NCBI GenBank assembly: GCA_034423015.1
Contig: DAOUJG010000066.1
Span: 1-24,395, forward strand
Reading direction: 5' to 3'
Source: JAGWBJ01 sp034423015
GTDB taxonomy: Bacteria > Chloroflexota > Dehalococcoidia > Lucifugimonadales > JAGWBF01
DNA: 24,395 nt
Shown: positions 1-6,509 of the stretch, piece after piece
Position numbering within the stretch: position 1 is the first letter of the stretch
Layout: each line of letters begins with the position of its first letter
Notes under the pieces: model-generated
Seen by the model: the letters and a program-made list of their open reading frames with translations, nothing else
Database searches by the model: none
What the model was told of the DNA's origin: nothing
Made by a program: the position numbers and the translations under genes

Positions 1-269
1 GTGTGGGAGTTGACCCCCTCGGGCACGACCCCCTCCAGGTCTATCCGGGCCCCGCCGATGTTCTCCACGATGCTGGTGATGGGCGACACGGTGGCGACCA
101 CCTTCAGGGGCGCACCGTCCGCCCCGTCGCCGCCAGCCGGGGGCGGCGCCGTCGACTCGGCCCCGCAGCCCAGAAGCACCAAGAGCAGGAGGGGGACGGC
201 AACGAGGACCAGGGCCCGGATGCAGCCCCCCGTCAGTCCGCAAACATAGCCTAATGCCATTACTGGCAT
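1..269 (-). CDS. Metal (Zn/Mn) ABC transporter substrate-binding lipoprotein, ZnuA/TroA family, 5' part only
   Basis: This is the N-terminal 89 residues of a cluster A-1 substrate-binding lipoprotein; the rest lies beyond the window edge. A hydrophobic stretch (residues 19-34) ends in the lipobox LLGC with Cys35, so the mature protein should be lipid-anchored outside the membrane. After a Pro/Gly-rich linker comes VVATVSPITSIVENIGG (57-73), the typical first strand of ZnuA/TroA/AdcA proteins, then VPEGVNSH. His89 falls where the first metal-binding His of this family lies (usually in a G-x-x-x-H context). I chose the start at 269 because an AGGTG Shine-Dalgarno sits 8 nt upstream; an in-frame ATG at 260 is the alternative. 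Metal identity (zinc versus manganese) cannot be told from this fragment. Permease and ATPase genes, if present, would lie to the left. Confidence 0.85.
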   Translation of the reverse strand, partial: MPVMALGYVCGLTGGCIRALVLVAVPLLLLVLLGCGAESTAPPPAGGDGADGAPLKVVATVSPITSIVENIGGARIDLEGVVPEGVNSH

Positions 270-291
270 CTGCAACACCTTTCGCCTGCCC

Positions 292-319
292 AGTATAGCA
301 CATAGCCTGCGATTGTCAA
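292..319 (-). promoter_or_regulatory. Sigma70 promoter of the metal-binding lipoprotein gene
   Basis: On the minus strand TTGACA (319-314) and TATACT (297-292) are separated by 16 nt, and a TG one base before the -10 (TGCTATACT) makes it an extended -10. The box lies 23 nt upstream of the ATG at 269. I saw no clear Zur or MntR palindrome. Confidence 0.75.
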
Positions 320-426
320 ACGGGGAGGCGCCAGGGTCATCGCCAGGAGAACAGCTCGCAGAACCCTAGTCGTAACCCGGCGGACCCGTCGTTCCTCAGA
401 GAATGGCGTGCTTCATGCTTCGTGGC

Positions 427-442
427 GCCGGTCGCAACCGGC
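427..442. repeat. Short inverted repeat in the intergenic region
   Basis: GCCGGT (427-432) and ACCGGC (437-442) form a perfect 6-bp stem around a 4-nt loop. It lies 58 bp from the larger hairpin at 501-520. No terminator-type T-run follows on either strand. Confidence 0.45.
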
Positions 443-500
443 ATGGGGGATTGCCATGAAATAACTTGCAGCACCCTCTTCGCGACTCACCCAAAGCGTC

Positions 501-520
501 GTTCCGGCGCAGGCCGGAAC
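501..520. repeat. REP-like palindrome between the metal-binding lipoprotein gene and mgtE
   Basis: GTTCCGGC (501-508) and GCCGGAAC (513-520) form a perfect 8-bp inverted repeat with a 4-nt loop. Read on the minus strand the surroundings give a VPACAGTT-type peptide, the kind of spurious peptide produced by dispersed intergenic palindromes in many bacteria. No other full copy is in this window. Apart from this, the hairpin at 427-442 and the signals near mgtE, I see nothing in the 270-729 gap. Confidence 0.55.
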
Positions 521-609
521 CAGGGACGGGGAGCGGCATAACCAGCTGTTCTGGGCTGGCTCGAAGACCGCTTCCAGCACCCCTTTGGTAGGTACCGGCC
601 CGAGTCTGG

Positions 610-638
610 CCGCAGCGCTGCACGCGCTGCGGTAGAAT
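610..638 (+). promoter_or_regulatory. Candidate mgtE promoter with an 8-bp operator-like dyad
   Basis: CCGCAGCG (610-617) and CGCTGCGG (625-632) are perfect inverted copies around a 7-nt centre. The right arm touches a -10-like TAGAAT at 633-638. No good -35 is visible at the right distance, since the dyad occupies that stretch. Such placement is common for repressor or activator operators, but it could also be a plain hairpin. Confidence 0.4.
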
Positions 639-679
639 ATTGTCCAACCTGAGAGACTCATACCCACGAGAATGCCGAG

Positions 680-709
680 GGATTTGGTCCTTTGGCACCC
701 GACCAATCC
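680..709 (+). promoter_or_regulatory. Stem-loop in the mgtE 5' leader
   Basis: GGATTTGGTC (680-689) pairs with GACCAATCC (701-709) with a single bulged T and an 11-nt loop. The Shine-Dalgarno GAGGAG (716-721) lies 6 nt downstream. If transcription begins just after the TAGAAT box, the leader is about 85 nt. It does not look like the M-box magnesium riboswitch as I know it. Confidence 0.4.
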
Positions 710-729
710 TACACCGAGGAGATGTGCAC

Positions 730-2142
730 ATGGGCATCGATCCCAGGAGTCCGGAGCGTTTGCAGGCTTTCGACGATGGTACCTCACAGCCTCAGGCGAT
801 CTCCCTGGACGAGGCGGCGGAAATCGCCAGCGAGGTCCACGACCTCGTCCGGGCGGGAAGAGAGCGCTCCGCCTGGGAGCTGATCCGACACCTGCATCCG
901 GCCGACATGGGAAGCATCGTGGTGAGCTTGCCTCGCGCCAGTAGAGATAGCATGGTGCGTGTCATGTCGCCCGAAACGGTGGCATGGATGCTGAGGCAGA
1001 TGAATCCCATCGTGGCCGGGCGAGTGGGGACACGCCTCGGCGCGCAGATGCTCACGTTCGTGCTTGGCCAGGTGCACCCTACTCAGGCACTGTCCACGCT
1101 GCGCCAGCTTCCTTTCCTACGCCTGCATGAGGTCGCTGAGTCTCTGGAACAGCCGCAAGTCGTGGAAGAGATCCTTGCACATGAGCCGGACACGGCGGGG
1201 TCTCTTATGGTCACACAGTTACCGACGGTCGATGCCGAAGGTCTGGCCGAAGCGGCGCGGCACAGTCTCGCTACCCTCAGAGAGATTCGAGACAAGCTCA
1301 CGCATGTCTATGTGGTCAGAGATGGCGGCGGTCTCGTGGGGCAGATCAGCATGGTTGACCTCGCTCTGGCGGACAATTCGTCGCCCGTTCGCTCTATAGT
1401 CTCGTCGATTGTGGCCACCGTGACGGTGGATACTCCTGCGGAGGAGTGCGCCCGCCTCCAGCGCCACTACAATCTGACTCAGCTCCCGGTGGTGGACGGA
1501 GACCGGTTGCTGGGCGTAATCCTTGCCGAATCTCTGTTGAGCGCAACGGTCGAACAGGACACACGGCAGATGCAGCAGGTGGCGAACGTGGCCGGTGAGA
1601 CGGTGGACGGGCCCCTGGCCGGTTCAGTCCGCGCCCGTCTGCCCTGGCTCACCATCAACCTCGGTACGACTTTCCTGGCCGCGGCAACCGTCGCGCTCTT
1701 CGAATCGACGCTGACTCAGGTGGTGGTGCTCGCCGCGTTTCTCCCCGTGGTGGCGGGGCAGGGAGGAATTGGAGGCACCCAGACCCTGACCCTCATCGTA
1801 CGGGCAATCGCACTTGGGGAGCTCGTTGGAGTCGGGGCTCAGCGGCTCCTTGTCCGGGAAGCCTTGCTGGGCCTGGTTCATGGAATCTGGCTGGGGGTCC
1901 TGGTGGCCGTCGTTGCCATCATCTGGCAGCAGAATCTTGGACTGGGGTTGGTTCTCGGAATCGCAATGCTCGGCAACATGCTCATCGCCGGCTCGGTCGG
2001 GGCAGGTGTGCCATTGCTGCTGCGGCGAATCGGACTGGACCCGGCGGTCGCATCTGCGGTTCTAGTCACTACCGTAACGGACGTGTTCGGCTTTCTGCTG
2101 TTCCTGGGTATCGCAACCGCTTCCATTAGTCTGATCACTTAG
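730..2142 (+). CDS. mgtE: MgtE-family magnesium channel/transporter
   Basis: The 470-residue protein (family about 450) is an inner-membrane Mg2+ channel gated by its cytoplasmic domains. The N-terminal helical domain covers about 25-155. A CBS pair covers about 156-275, with EPDTAGSLM (152-160) and QLPVVDGDRLLGVI (251-264). Five membrane helices fill about 305-468. The pore loop reads PVVAGQGGIGGTQ (339-351), and TTVTD ends at Asp451, the counterpart of the selectivity Asp of Thermus MgtE (D432). The family usually has GMGGN-x-GTQ, so Gln344 and Ile347 stand in for Met and Asn here. The start at ATG 730 is set by GAGGAG 8 nt upstream; an in-frame TTG at 640 has no ribosome site. The next gene starts 7 nt after the stop, so the two are probably co-transcribed. 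Confidence 0.93.
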   Translation: MGIDPRSPERLQAFDDGTSQPQAISLDEAAEIASEVHDLVRAGRERSAWELIRHLHPADMGSIVVSLPRASRDSMVRVMSPETVAWMLRQMNPIVAGRVGTRLGAQMLTFVLGQVHPTQALSTLRQLPFLRLHEVAESLEQPQVVEEILAHEPDTAGSLMVTQLPTVDAEGLAEAARHSLATLREIRDKLTHVYVVRDGGGLVGQISMVDLALADNSSPVRSIVSSIVATVTVDTPAEECARLQRHYNLTQLPVVDGDRLLGVILAESLLSATVEQDTRQMQQVANVAGETVDGPLAGSVRARLPWLTINLGTTFLAAATVALFESTLTQVVVLAAFLPVVAGQGGIGGTQTLTLIVRAIALGELVGVGAQRLLVREALLGLVHGIWLGVLVAVVAIIWQQNLGLGLVLGIAMLGNMLIAGSVGAGVPLLLRRIGLDPAVASAVLVTTVTDVFGFLLFLGIATASISLIT

Positions 2143-2149
2143 GGACCCA

Positions 2150-4177
2150 ATGATTCCTTCGTCTCTCCGTCCAAGTCCCACGCTGAACGATCAAGAGATC
2201 GCTAGCGGCCTTCGCCTGATGATATGGGAAGGCGTGGCGTCCGGTGCACTGTTCAGCCTCGGCAGCGGCGGTTTCATGGCCGCCTACGCGTTGGCATTGG
2301 GAGCCAACAATCTTCAGGTTGGCATACTTGCCGCCCTGCCCTTTATCACCCAGGTCACACAGCTTCCCGCGATCCTCGCCGTCGAACGTTTCAGGAGGCG
2401 GAAGGCCATCGGCATCCCGGCCCTGTGTGCTGCCCAACTCCTATGGGCTCCCATAGGAGCCGTGCCATTCCTGTTGGAGACTCCCGGGGCACCCGCCGTG
2501 GCCGTGGTGATAGGCCTGATGGCGGTCCGCGGGCTGTTCGCCCCGGTATGGGTGACCACCTGGACGAGCTGGATGCGCGACCTCGTTCCTCAAAACGTTC
2601 TGGGGAGCTACTACGGGCGTCGGCTCGGCATAGTCACCGGGGCACTTGCCGCAGTCGGCCTCGGCGGTAGCTTCTTCGTCCGGTGGTGGGAGGGGGTCTC
2701 TTCACCTGACGACGCGATCCTAGCGTACTCCATCCTCCTGATCGGTGGAGCCCTTACGTTGGGGCTGATGAGTCCTCTGCTGGCGCTGAGGGCAAGAGAA
2801 CCCCTCATGCCCGCGGCCCCTGAGACGGCCCGTTCGGCACTCACGGTCCTGGTCGAGCCACTGCGCGACCGCAACTTCTCCCAGCTTGTGCGGTTTCTGT
2901 TCGTATGGAGCCTGACATCGAACCTCGCCATCCCCTTCTTCGCCGTCTACATGCTCACCGAGCTCGGCCTCTCCCTGCCCGCCGTGATCGGCCTCACCGT
3001 ACTCAGCCAGGCAACGAACATCCTCTTCGTGCGGGTATGGGGCCCGATGGCCGACCGGGTTGGAAGCAAGACCGTGATGTCGCTGTCGGCTTCCCTGTAC
3101 CTGCTGGTTATACTCGGTTGGGTGTTCACCGCCTACCCCGAGCGGCACTTTCTCACCCTGCCGCTGCTCGTGGTGCTGCACGTCTTCGCCGGTGTGGCCG
3201 CCGCGGGAGTCACACTTACCATGAGCACTCTGACGCTCAAGATGGCTCCGGAAGGTAAGGCGACGCCGTTCTTGGGTGTCGCCGGGATCGCGGCGAGTGT
3301 CGGTGCGGGCATAGGTCCCATCGCGGGCGGCCTCATGGCGGACTACTTCTCCGTCAGGTCGGTGGGGCTGGACTTCATATGGACGTCGCCGAACGGCGTC
3401 TTGGACCTGCCCGCGGCCGTGTTGACCGGCTTCGACTTCCTGTTCGTAATAGCGTTCATAGTTGGACTTCTCTCCCTGAATCTCCTCGTGGCCCTACGGG
3501 AAGAGGGAGAGGTGCCTCGCGACATCGTCCTCGGCGAGTTGGCTGCGCGCGCCGGGCCCGCAGCTCGGGCTGTCTCCTCCGTTCCCGGGCTCGGCGCCGT
3601 GTCGGCCTTTTCCTACGGCTATCTGAAACGTGTGCCCGGTGCCGATGTCGCCCTGGGCGTCACGGCTTATCAGCTTGCGGCCTCTGCGCAGGCGGCGGTC
3701 GCGTCTGCCAGCCGTGGTCGAGGGCTGGTGCGCGATGTGGCTGGCGCAGTCGGGGACGTGTTGGATAGAGCAGTCGAAGAGATGGAGGACATCACTGACC
3801 ACGGCCTCGAGCTCGCTCGCCACACGACCAGGGGCGCGATTCAGGCGGGAGACGATCTGTCCGACCAGTTGGGGAGCGTAACCCGCGGAGCCGTCCTTGG
3901 CGCGCTCCGTGCCCTTGTCGGGCAAGGGGTGGACCCCAGGGACGCCCTCCGCGGGGCGGGCTATGGCGCCGTGCAAGGTGCCGTCGAGGCCGGGGAGGAC
4001 CCTGCCATCGCTGCTGCTCACGCTGTGGAAGCGGCACGCGAGGCGGCGGACCAGTTGGGTGTGACGGATGAGGAGGCCGCCGCGGCTCTAGCAAAGGGAG
4101 CTCTGGACGCGGCGGATGCCTCGGGAGATGAGGCGCCTACCGCCGTCCGACGGGTGCTGCCCACGGGGTCCATCTAG
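2150..4177 (+). CDS. MFS permease with a C-terminal 22-residue-repeat tail
   Basis: The first about 450 of 675 residues form a 12-helix major facilitator protein. WTSWMRDLVPQNVLGSYYGRR (WTSW at 138-141, RR at 157-158) corresponds to the central W-rich motif of one MFS group common in Chloroflexota, and WGPMADRVGSK (297-307) is the second-half motif A-like loop. The substrate is unknown. After TM12 (ending near LLVALREEGE, 445-454), about 220 residues of Ala/Gly/Val-rich, charged sequence follow. From about 531 to 662 these have an exact 22-residue period, with Gly at 562, 584, 606 and 650 and Ala at 628, each followed by Ala and often a hydrophobic residue. Typical MFS proteins end near 400-450, so the tail is an addition and should lie in the cytoplasm. 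AGGGA at 2141-2145 overlaps the mgtE stop, which indicates translational coupling. The same repeat occurs in the convergent neighbour. Confidence 0.85.
   Translation: MIPSSLRPSPTLNDQEIASGLRLMIWEGVASGALFSLGSGGFMAAYALALGANNLQVGILAALPFITQVTQLPAILAVERFRRRKAIGIPALCAAQLLWAPIGAVPFLLETPGAPAVAVVIGLMAVRGLFAPVWVTTWTSWMRDLVPQNVLGSYYGRRLGIVTGALAAVGLGGSFFVRWWEGVSSPDDAILAYSILLIGGALTLGLMSPLLALRAREPLMPAAPETARSALTVLVEPLRDRNFSQLVRFLFVWSLTSNLAIPFFAVYMLTELGLSLPAVIGLTVLSQATNILFVRVWGPMADRVGSKTVMSLSASLYLLVILGWVFTAYPERHFLTLPLLVVLHVFAGVAAAGVTLTMSTLTLKMAPEGKATPFLGVAGIAASVGAGIGPIAGGLMADYFSVRSVGLDFIWTSPNGVLDLPAAVLTGFDFLFVIAFIVGLLSLNLLVALREEGEVPRDIVLGELAARAGPAARAVSSVPGLGAVSAFSYGYLKRVPGADVALGVTAYQLAASAQAAVASASRGRGLVRDVAGAVGDVLDRAVEEMEDITDHGLELARHTTRGAIQAGDDLSDQLGSVTRGAVLGALRALVGQGVDPRDALRGAGYGAVQGAVEAGEDPAIAAAHAVEAAREAADQLGVTDEEAAAALAKGALDAADASGDEAPTAVRRVLPTGSI
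3740..4135 (+). repeat. 22-residue tandem repeat domain in the MFS tail
   Basis: This covers codons 531-662: six consecutive 22-residue units starting at residues 531, 553, 575, 597, 619 and 641. Unit position 10 is Gly in four of six (562, 584, 606, 650), position 11 is Ala in all six, and position 12 is hydrophobic in five of six. Twenty-two is twice eleven, the period of amphipathic 11/3 helices in membrane-surface or lipid-binding proteins. The DNA copies have diverged, so this is an old protein repeat and not a recent DNA duplication. Confidence 0.75.
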
Positions 4178-4234
4178 ACGAGCGCCTTTGGCTGACCCGA
4201 TGCACAGAGGTCCGAATAGCGGGCTTCCGCGGCT

Positions 4235-6010
4235 CTATCCGTCGCCTTGGCCGGAGTCTCTGGGCCGGAGCTCCCCCGCACACCTGGCAAGGGCAGCGCC
4301 GTACAGGAATATCAGACCGGCGGTGAACCCCCAAATCATCAGAACGACCACGGAGGCAATGGGGCCGTAGACGACGCTCCTGTGAGTGGCGAAACTCGAG
4401 AACCAGAAGAACAGGTGCTTCGCTATCTCGAACAGCGCGACGGCAACCACGGCGCCGAACGTGGCGTCCTTCCACTCGACGTGAACGTTGGGCAGGCTGC
4501 GGTACACGAAGGCGAAGACCACCCCGGTTAGAACGACGTGGAGAGCGGTCGAGGCGATTCTCAACACGAGGACCGCGGCAATCGACTCACTCCCAACGAA
4601 CTGGGCGTTCCCCTCGCCAAAACTCACGACGACTTGCAGGAAGGCGGTGATTCCAATCGACACCATGAACAGAAGCACCGCCAGGGTGGCGACTGACACC
4701 TCGGCAATGGTTGTCTGCACGGCCTTTCCCGCTTCAAGTCCGAAGAGCCTGTTTACAGCCCTGTTTGCCGCTAGAAACAGGCCGTTCGCGCCCAATACGA
4801 TGCTCACCAATGCCACGACTCCGAAGGTCAGCGAGCCGCTTAGCAAGTTGTCGACCGCCTGGTGTATCAGGTCTCCCGAGGTTGGAAAATAGTAGACGAG
4901 GATCTCGGTTAGGTAGTCTCCGGCCACTTCCGGGTCCCCAAAGGCGGCTACTGCCATGATGACCAGGGCTGCTAGTGGCAGGAGAGACAGGATGGTGAAG
5001 TAGGCCAGGGAGGCTGCAAGGTCGATTCCCCCGGTGTGGATGAGGAGGCGCACCGCCCTGACCAGGGCTGCCCAGCGCCAGGCTGCCCGTCCACGCGGCA
5101 GCTCGTTCGACAGCCTCTCCGCGATACTGGCGAGCCTCAGCCTCAATTCGGGCGAGACGGGAAATTGCGGCTCCAGGACCCTCCGCACCACCGATTGCCT
5201 CACCCTGTTCCCATGGGCCTGGCTAAGGTGATATGCGGCTTCCACGACTCCCGTCGCTGCGGCGGCTATAACCTCCTCCGCCTTCACGTCGGTGCTCTCG
5301 ACTTCCTCGAGGGCTGTGTCGATGGTCATCCCGGCCACCCCGTCGACCTCATCCAAGTCTCGCTCGGCGACAGCCTCGTGGGACATCAGCGCGTACGCTG
5401 CGTCTCGCGTGGCGGCCGCCACGTCGCCGCCGGTGGTGGCGACACCGGAGACAACCCCTCCGACCGTGGCCTTCGCAGCCTCTTGCAGCTCACCGCCCGC
5501 CTCTATTACTGCTTCGACCGCGCCTTCTGCCGCCGCCGATGCGGCCTCAACCGAGTTGATTCCAACCGCGGCGGCGCCTACTATCGCCCCTTCGACCGCG
5601 TCACGGCCGACGTCTCCGACGTCAGCCTTGCTCCTGCGAGACCCCCGTACCGCCCCGACCACCACCTCCCTGACGGCAGGGGAGGTCACCGTTACCACCT
5701 GTCCCGTACCCTCTACGACCCCGATGACGGTATCGCGGACAAATGCCCTGGTCTCCCCTCCCATCTCGCCAACGGCCTGTACGGCCCCCTCCACGGCCTC
5801 CCTGGCGAGGTTGCTCGCACCTCGGCTGACCGAACGGGTCCCCCTGGCAGCCCTCAGGGCCGCGGACCGCACCGCGGCTCCCGTGACCCGCCTGTACGCC
5901 CGCCTTTCCAAGGCAAGGAACCTCTGGACTTCGCGGGCGACGCGTTCTGAGTGATTGCTCGATGGATGCACGGCTGTGTGACGCAATGGCAGTCGAGGTC
6001 TACTCATCAT
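4235..6010 (-). CDS. YihY/BrkB-family membrane protein with an N-terminal 22-residue-repeat domain
   Basis: The C-terminal half (about 310-575 of 591) is a YihY/virulence-factor BrkB domain of about six helices. It shows LAYFTILSLLPLAALV (335-350), GANGLFLAANRAVNRLFG (407-424) and YGPIASVVVLMIWGFTAG (548-565). The biochemical role of this family is not settled. In front lies an extra domain of about 300 residues. Residues 66-219 are seven units of exactly 22 residues, with Gly-Ala/Val-Val/Ile at unit positions 10-12. The start is uncertain: the double ATG at 6010/6007 has no visible Shine-Dalgarno, and a GTG at 5971 or a later codon could serve. A start at 6010 would overlap a doubtful ORF. 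The stop is 58 nt from the convergent MFS stop, with no clear terminator between them. Confidence 0.85.
   Translation of the reverse strand: MMSRPRLPLRHTAVHPSSNHSERVAREVQRFLALERRAYRRVTGAAVRSAALRAARGTRSVSRGASNLAREAVEGAVQAVGEMGGETRAFVRDTVIGVVEGTGQVVTVTSPAVREVVVGAVRGSRRSKADVGDVGRDAVEGAIVGAAAVGINSVEAASAAAEGAVEAVIEAGGELQEAAKATVGGVVSGVATTGGDVAAATRDAAYALMSHEAVAERDLDEVDGVAGMTIDTALEEVESTDVKAEEVIAAAATGVVEAAYHLSQAHGNRVRQSVVRRVLEPQFPVSPELRLRLASIAERLSNELPRGRAAWRWAALVRAVRLLIHTGGIDLAASLAYFTILSLLPLAALVIMAVAAFGDPEVAGDYLTEILVYYFPTSGDLIHQAVDNLLSGSLTFGVVALVSIVLGANGLFLAANRAVNRLFGLEAGKAVQTTIAEVSVATLAVLLFMVSIGITAFLQVVVSFGEGNAQFVGSESIAAVLVLRIASTALHVVLTGVVFAFVYRSLPNVHVEWKDATFGAVVAVALFEIAKHLFFWFSSFATHRSVVYGPIASVVVLMIWGFTAGLIFLYGAALARCAGELRPRDSGQGDG
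5354..5815 (-). repeat. 22-residue tandem repeat domain in the YihY-like protein
   Basis: This covers codons 66-219, with units starting at residues 66, 88, 110, 132, 154, 176 and 198 and no insertions between them. Typical cores are VEGAVQAVGE, VIGVVEGTGQ, VVGAVRGSRR, VEGAIVGAAA, AEGAVEAVIE and VGGVVSGVAT. The seventh unit is degenerate. The spacing and core match the MFS tail repeat. Confidence 0.8.
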
Positions 6011-6296
6011 GGATGGTGCAGCACCAACCGGTCAAGCAACGTCCCGCCCACCGCGTCTCCGACCCTCCGGCAACCAGTGGCCCGTCGCCGCCCGCATCGA
6101 AGAGTGGACACGAGCTCACGGGGCGCATGGCTGCCATGGCACCGGGGCAGCCGGTGCCCGGCACCATCCAGACGCGGTCCTCCGGGTTGTCCGAGACCCA
6201 GTGTAGCTCGACGGTCTCCTCCACCGAGATGACGGAGTCGATCCTGCCGTGGATGAGCGGCGAGCGCTGGAGTGATGTCCCGCCAGGGTGAGCCAT
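6000..6296 (-). other. Unrecognised 98-codon ORF, possibly a gene fragment
   Basis: I do not recognise a family. The N-terminal half has protein-like composition (GRIDSVISVEETVELHWV, then NPEDRVWMVPGT), while the C-terminal third is Gly/Arg/Cys-rich and looks like random GC-rich reading. The ORF is in the same frame as the second part of the IS110 remnant just upstream, separated from it by a stop at 6318-6320. It overlaps the annotated 5' end of the YihY-like gene by 11 nt. No good ribosome site precedes the ATG at 6296. It may be a remnant left by the mobile-element event or may be non-coding. Confidence 0.25.
6006..6035 (-). promoter_or_regulatory. Weak candidate promoter of the YihY-like gene
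   Basis: TTGACC (6035-6030) and CATGAT (6011-6006) lie 18 nt apart on the minus strand. If real, the transcript begins near 5999, inside the annotated ORF, which would favour a start downstream of the double ATG. The -10 matches only four of six bases. Confidence 0.25.
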
Positions 6297-6317
6297 GCTC
6301 GACCATAGAGTTGAGGA

Positions 6318-6500
6318 TCACGAGCGGCCTGCCGCCAAGGCTCCCATGTACAGAGCGGCGCGGACCCGGGCGCGGCCGCCCAAGACGGTGCGTGTGCCCC
6401 GCAGGGTACCGCTGTCGCGGTTGAAGGGCGCTGCGCCCAACAGTGCCGGCGATCTGACGGGGGTCCAGGGTGCCCAGCTCCGGCAGCTGGTCGGCGCCCC
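6318..6500 (-). pseudogene. IS110-family transposase remnant, C-terminal part, frameshifted
   Basis: Directly after the stop of the upstream hydrolase gene one frame reads QLPELGTLDPRQIAGTVG. After a shift of one base near 6425-6440 the next frame reads APFNRDSGTLRGTRTVLGG, then RARVRAALYMGALAAG, and stops at TGA 6320-6318. This matches the C-terminal (Transposase_20) part of IS110/IS1111 transposases, which read ELPELGTL..RQIAALVGVAPFNRDSG..RG.R...GGR..VR.ALYM.AL. The catalytic DEDD N-terminal domain is missing. No start, recombination ends or second copy are visible, so it is a dead fragment. Confidence 0.7.
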
Positions 6501-6509
6501 GGGCCGCCC

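Noticed and set aside
1..254. Two plus-strand ORFs of about 82 codons at the left edge
   Set aside because: They are antisense shadows of the lipoprotein gene, whose signal peptide, lipobox and family motif are clear on the minus strand.
640..729. TTG start at 640 for mgtE
   Set aside because: It would place coding sequence over the leader hairpin and lacks a Shine-Dalgarno, while ATG 730 has GAGGAG at 8 nt.
640..729. M-box magnesium riboswitch upstream of mgtE
   Set aside because: The leader is only about 85 nt and I could not match the conserved M-box blocks; a covariance search would decide.
396..787. Minus-strand ORFs of 113 and 124 codons before mgtE
   Set aside because: They run through the palindromic repeats and the mgtE promoter/start; composition and lack of ribosome sites point to non-coding DNA.
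4178..4234. Bidirectional terminator between the MFS and YihY-like genes
   Set aside because: Only imperfect pairing and no T-run on either strand.
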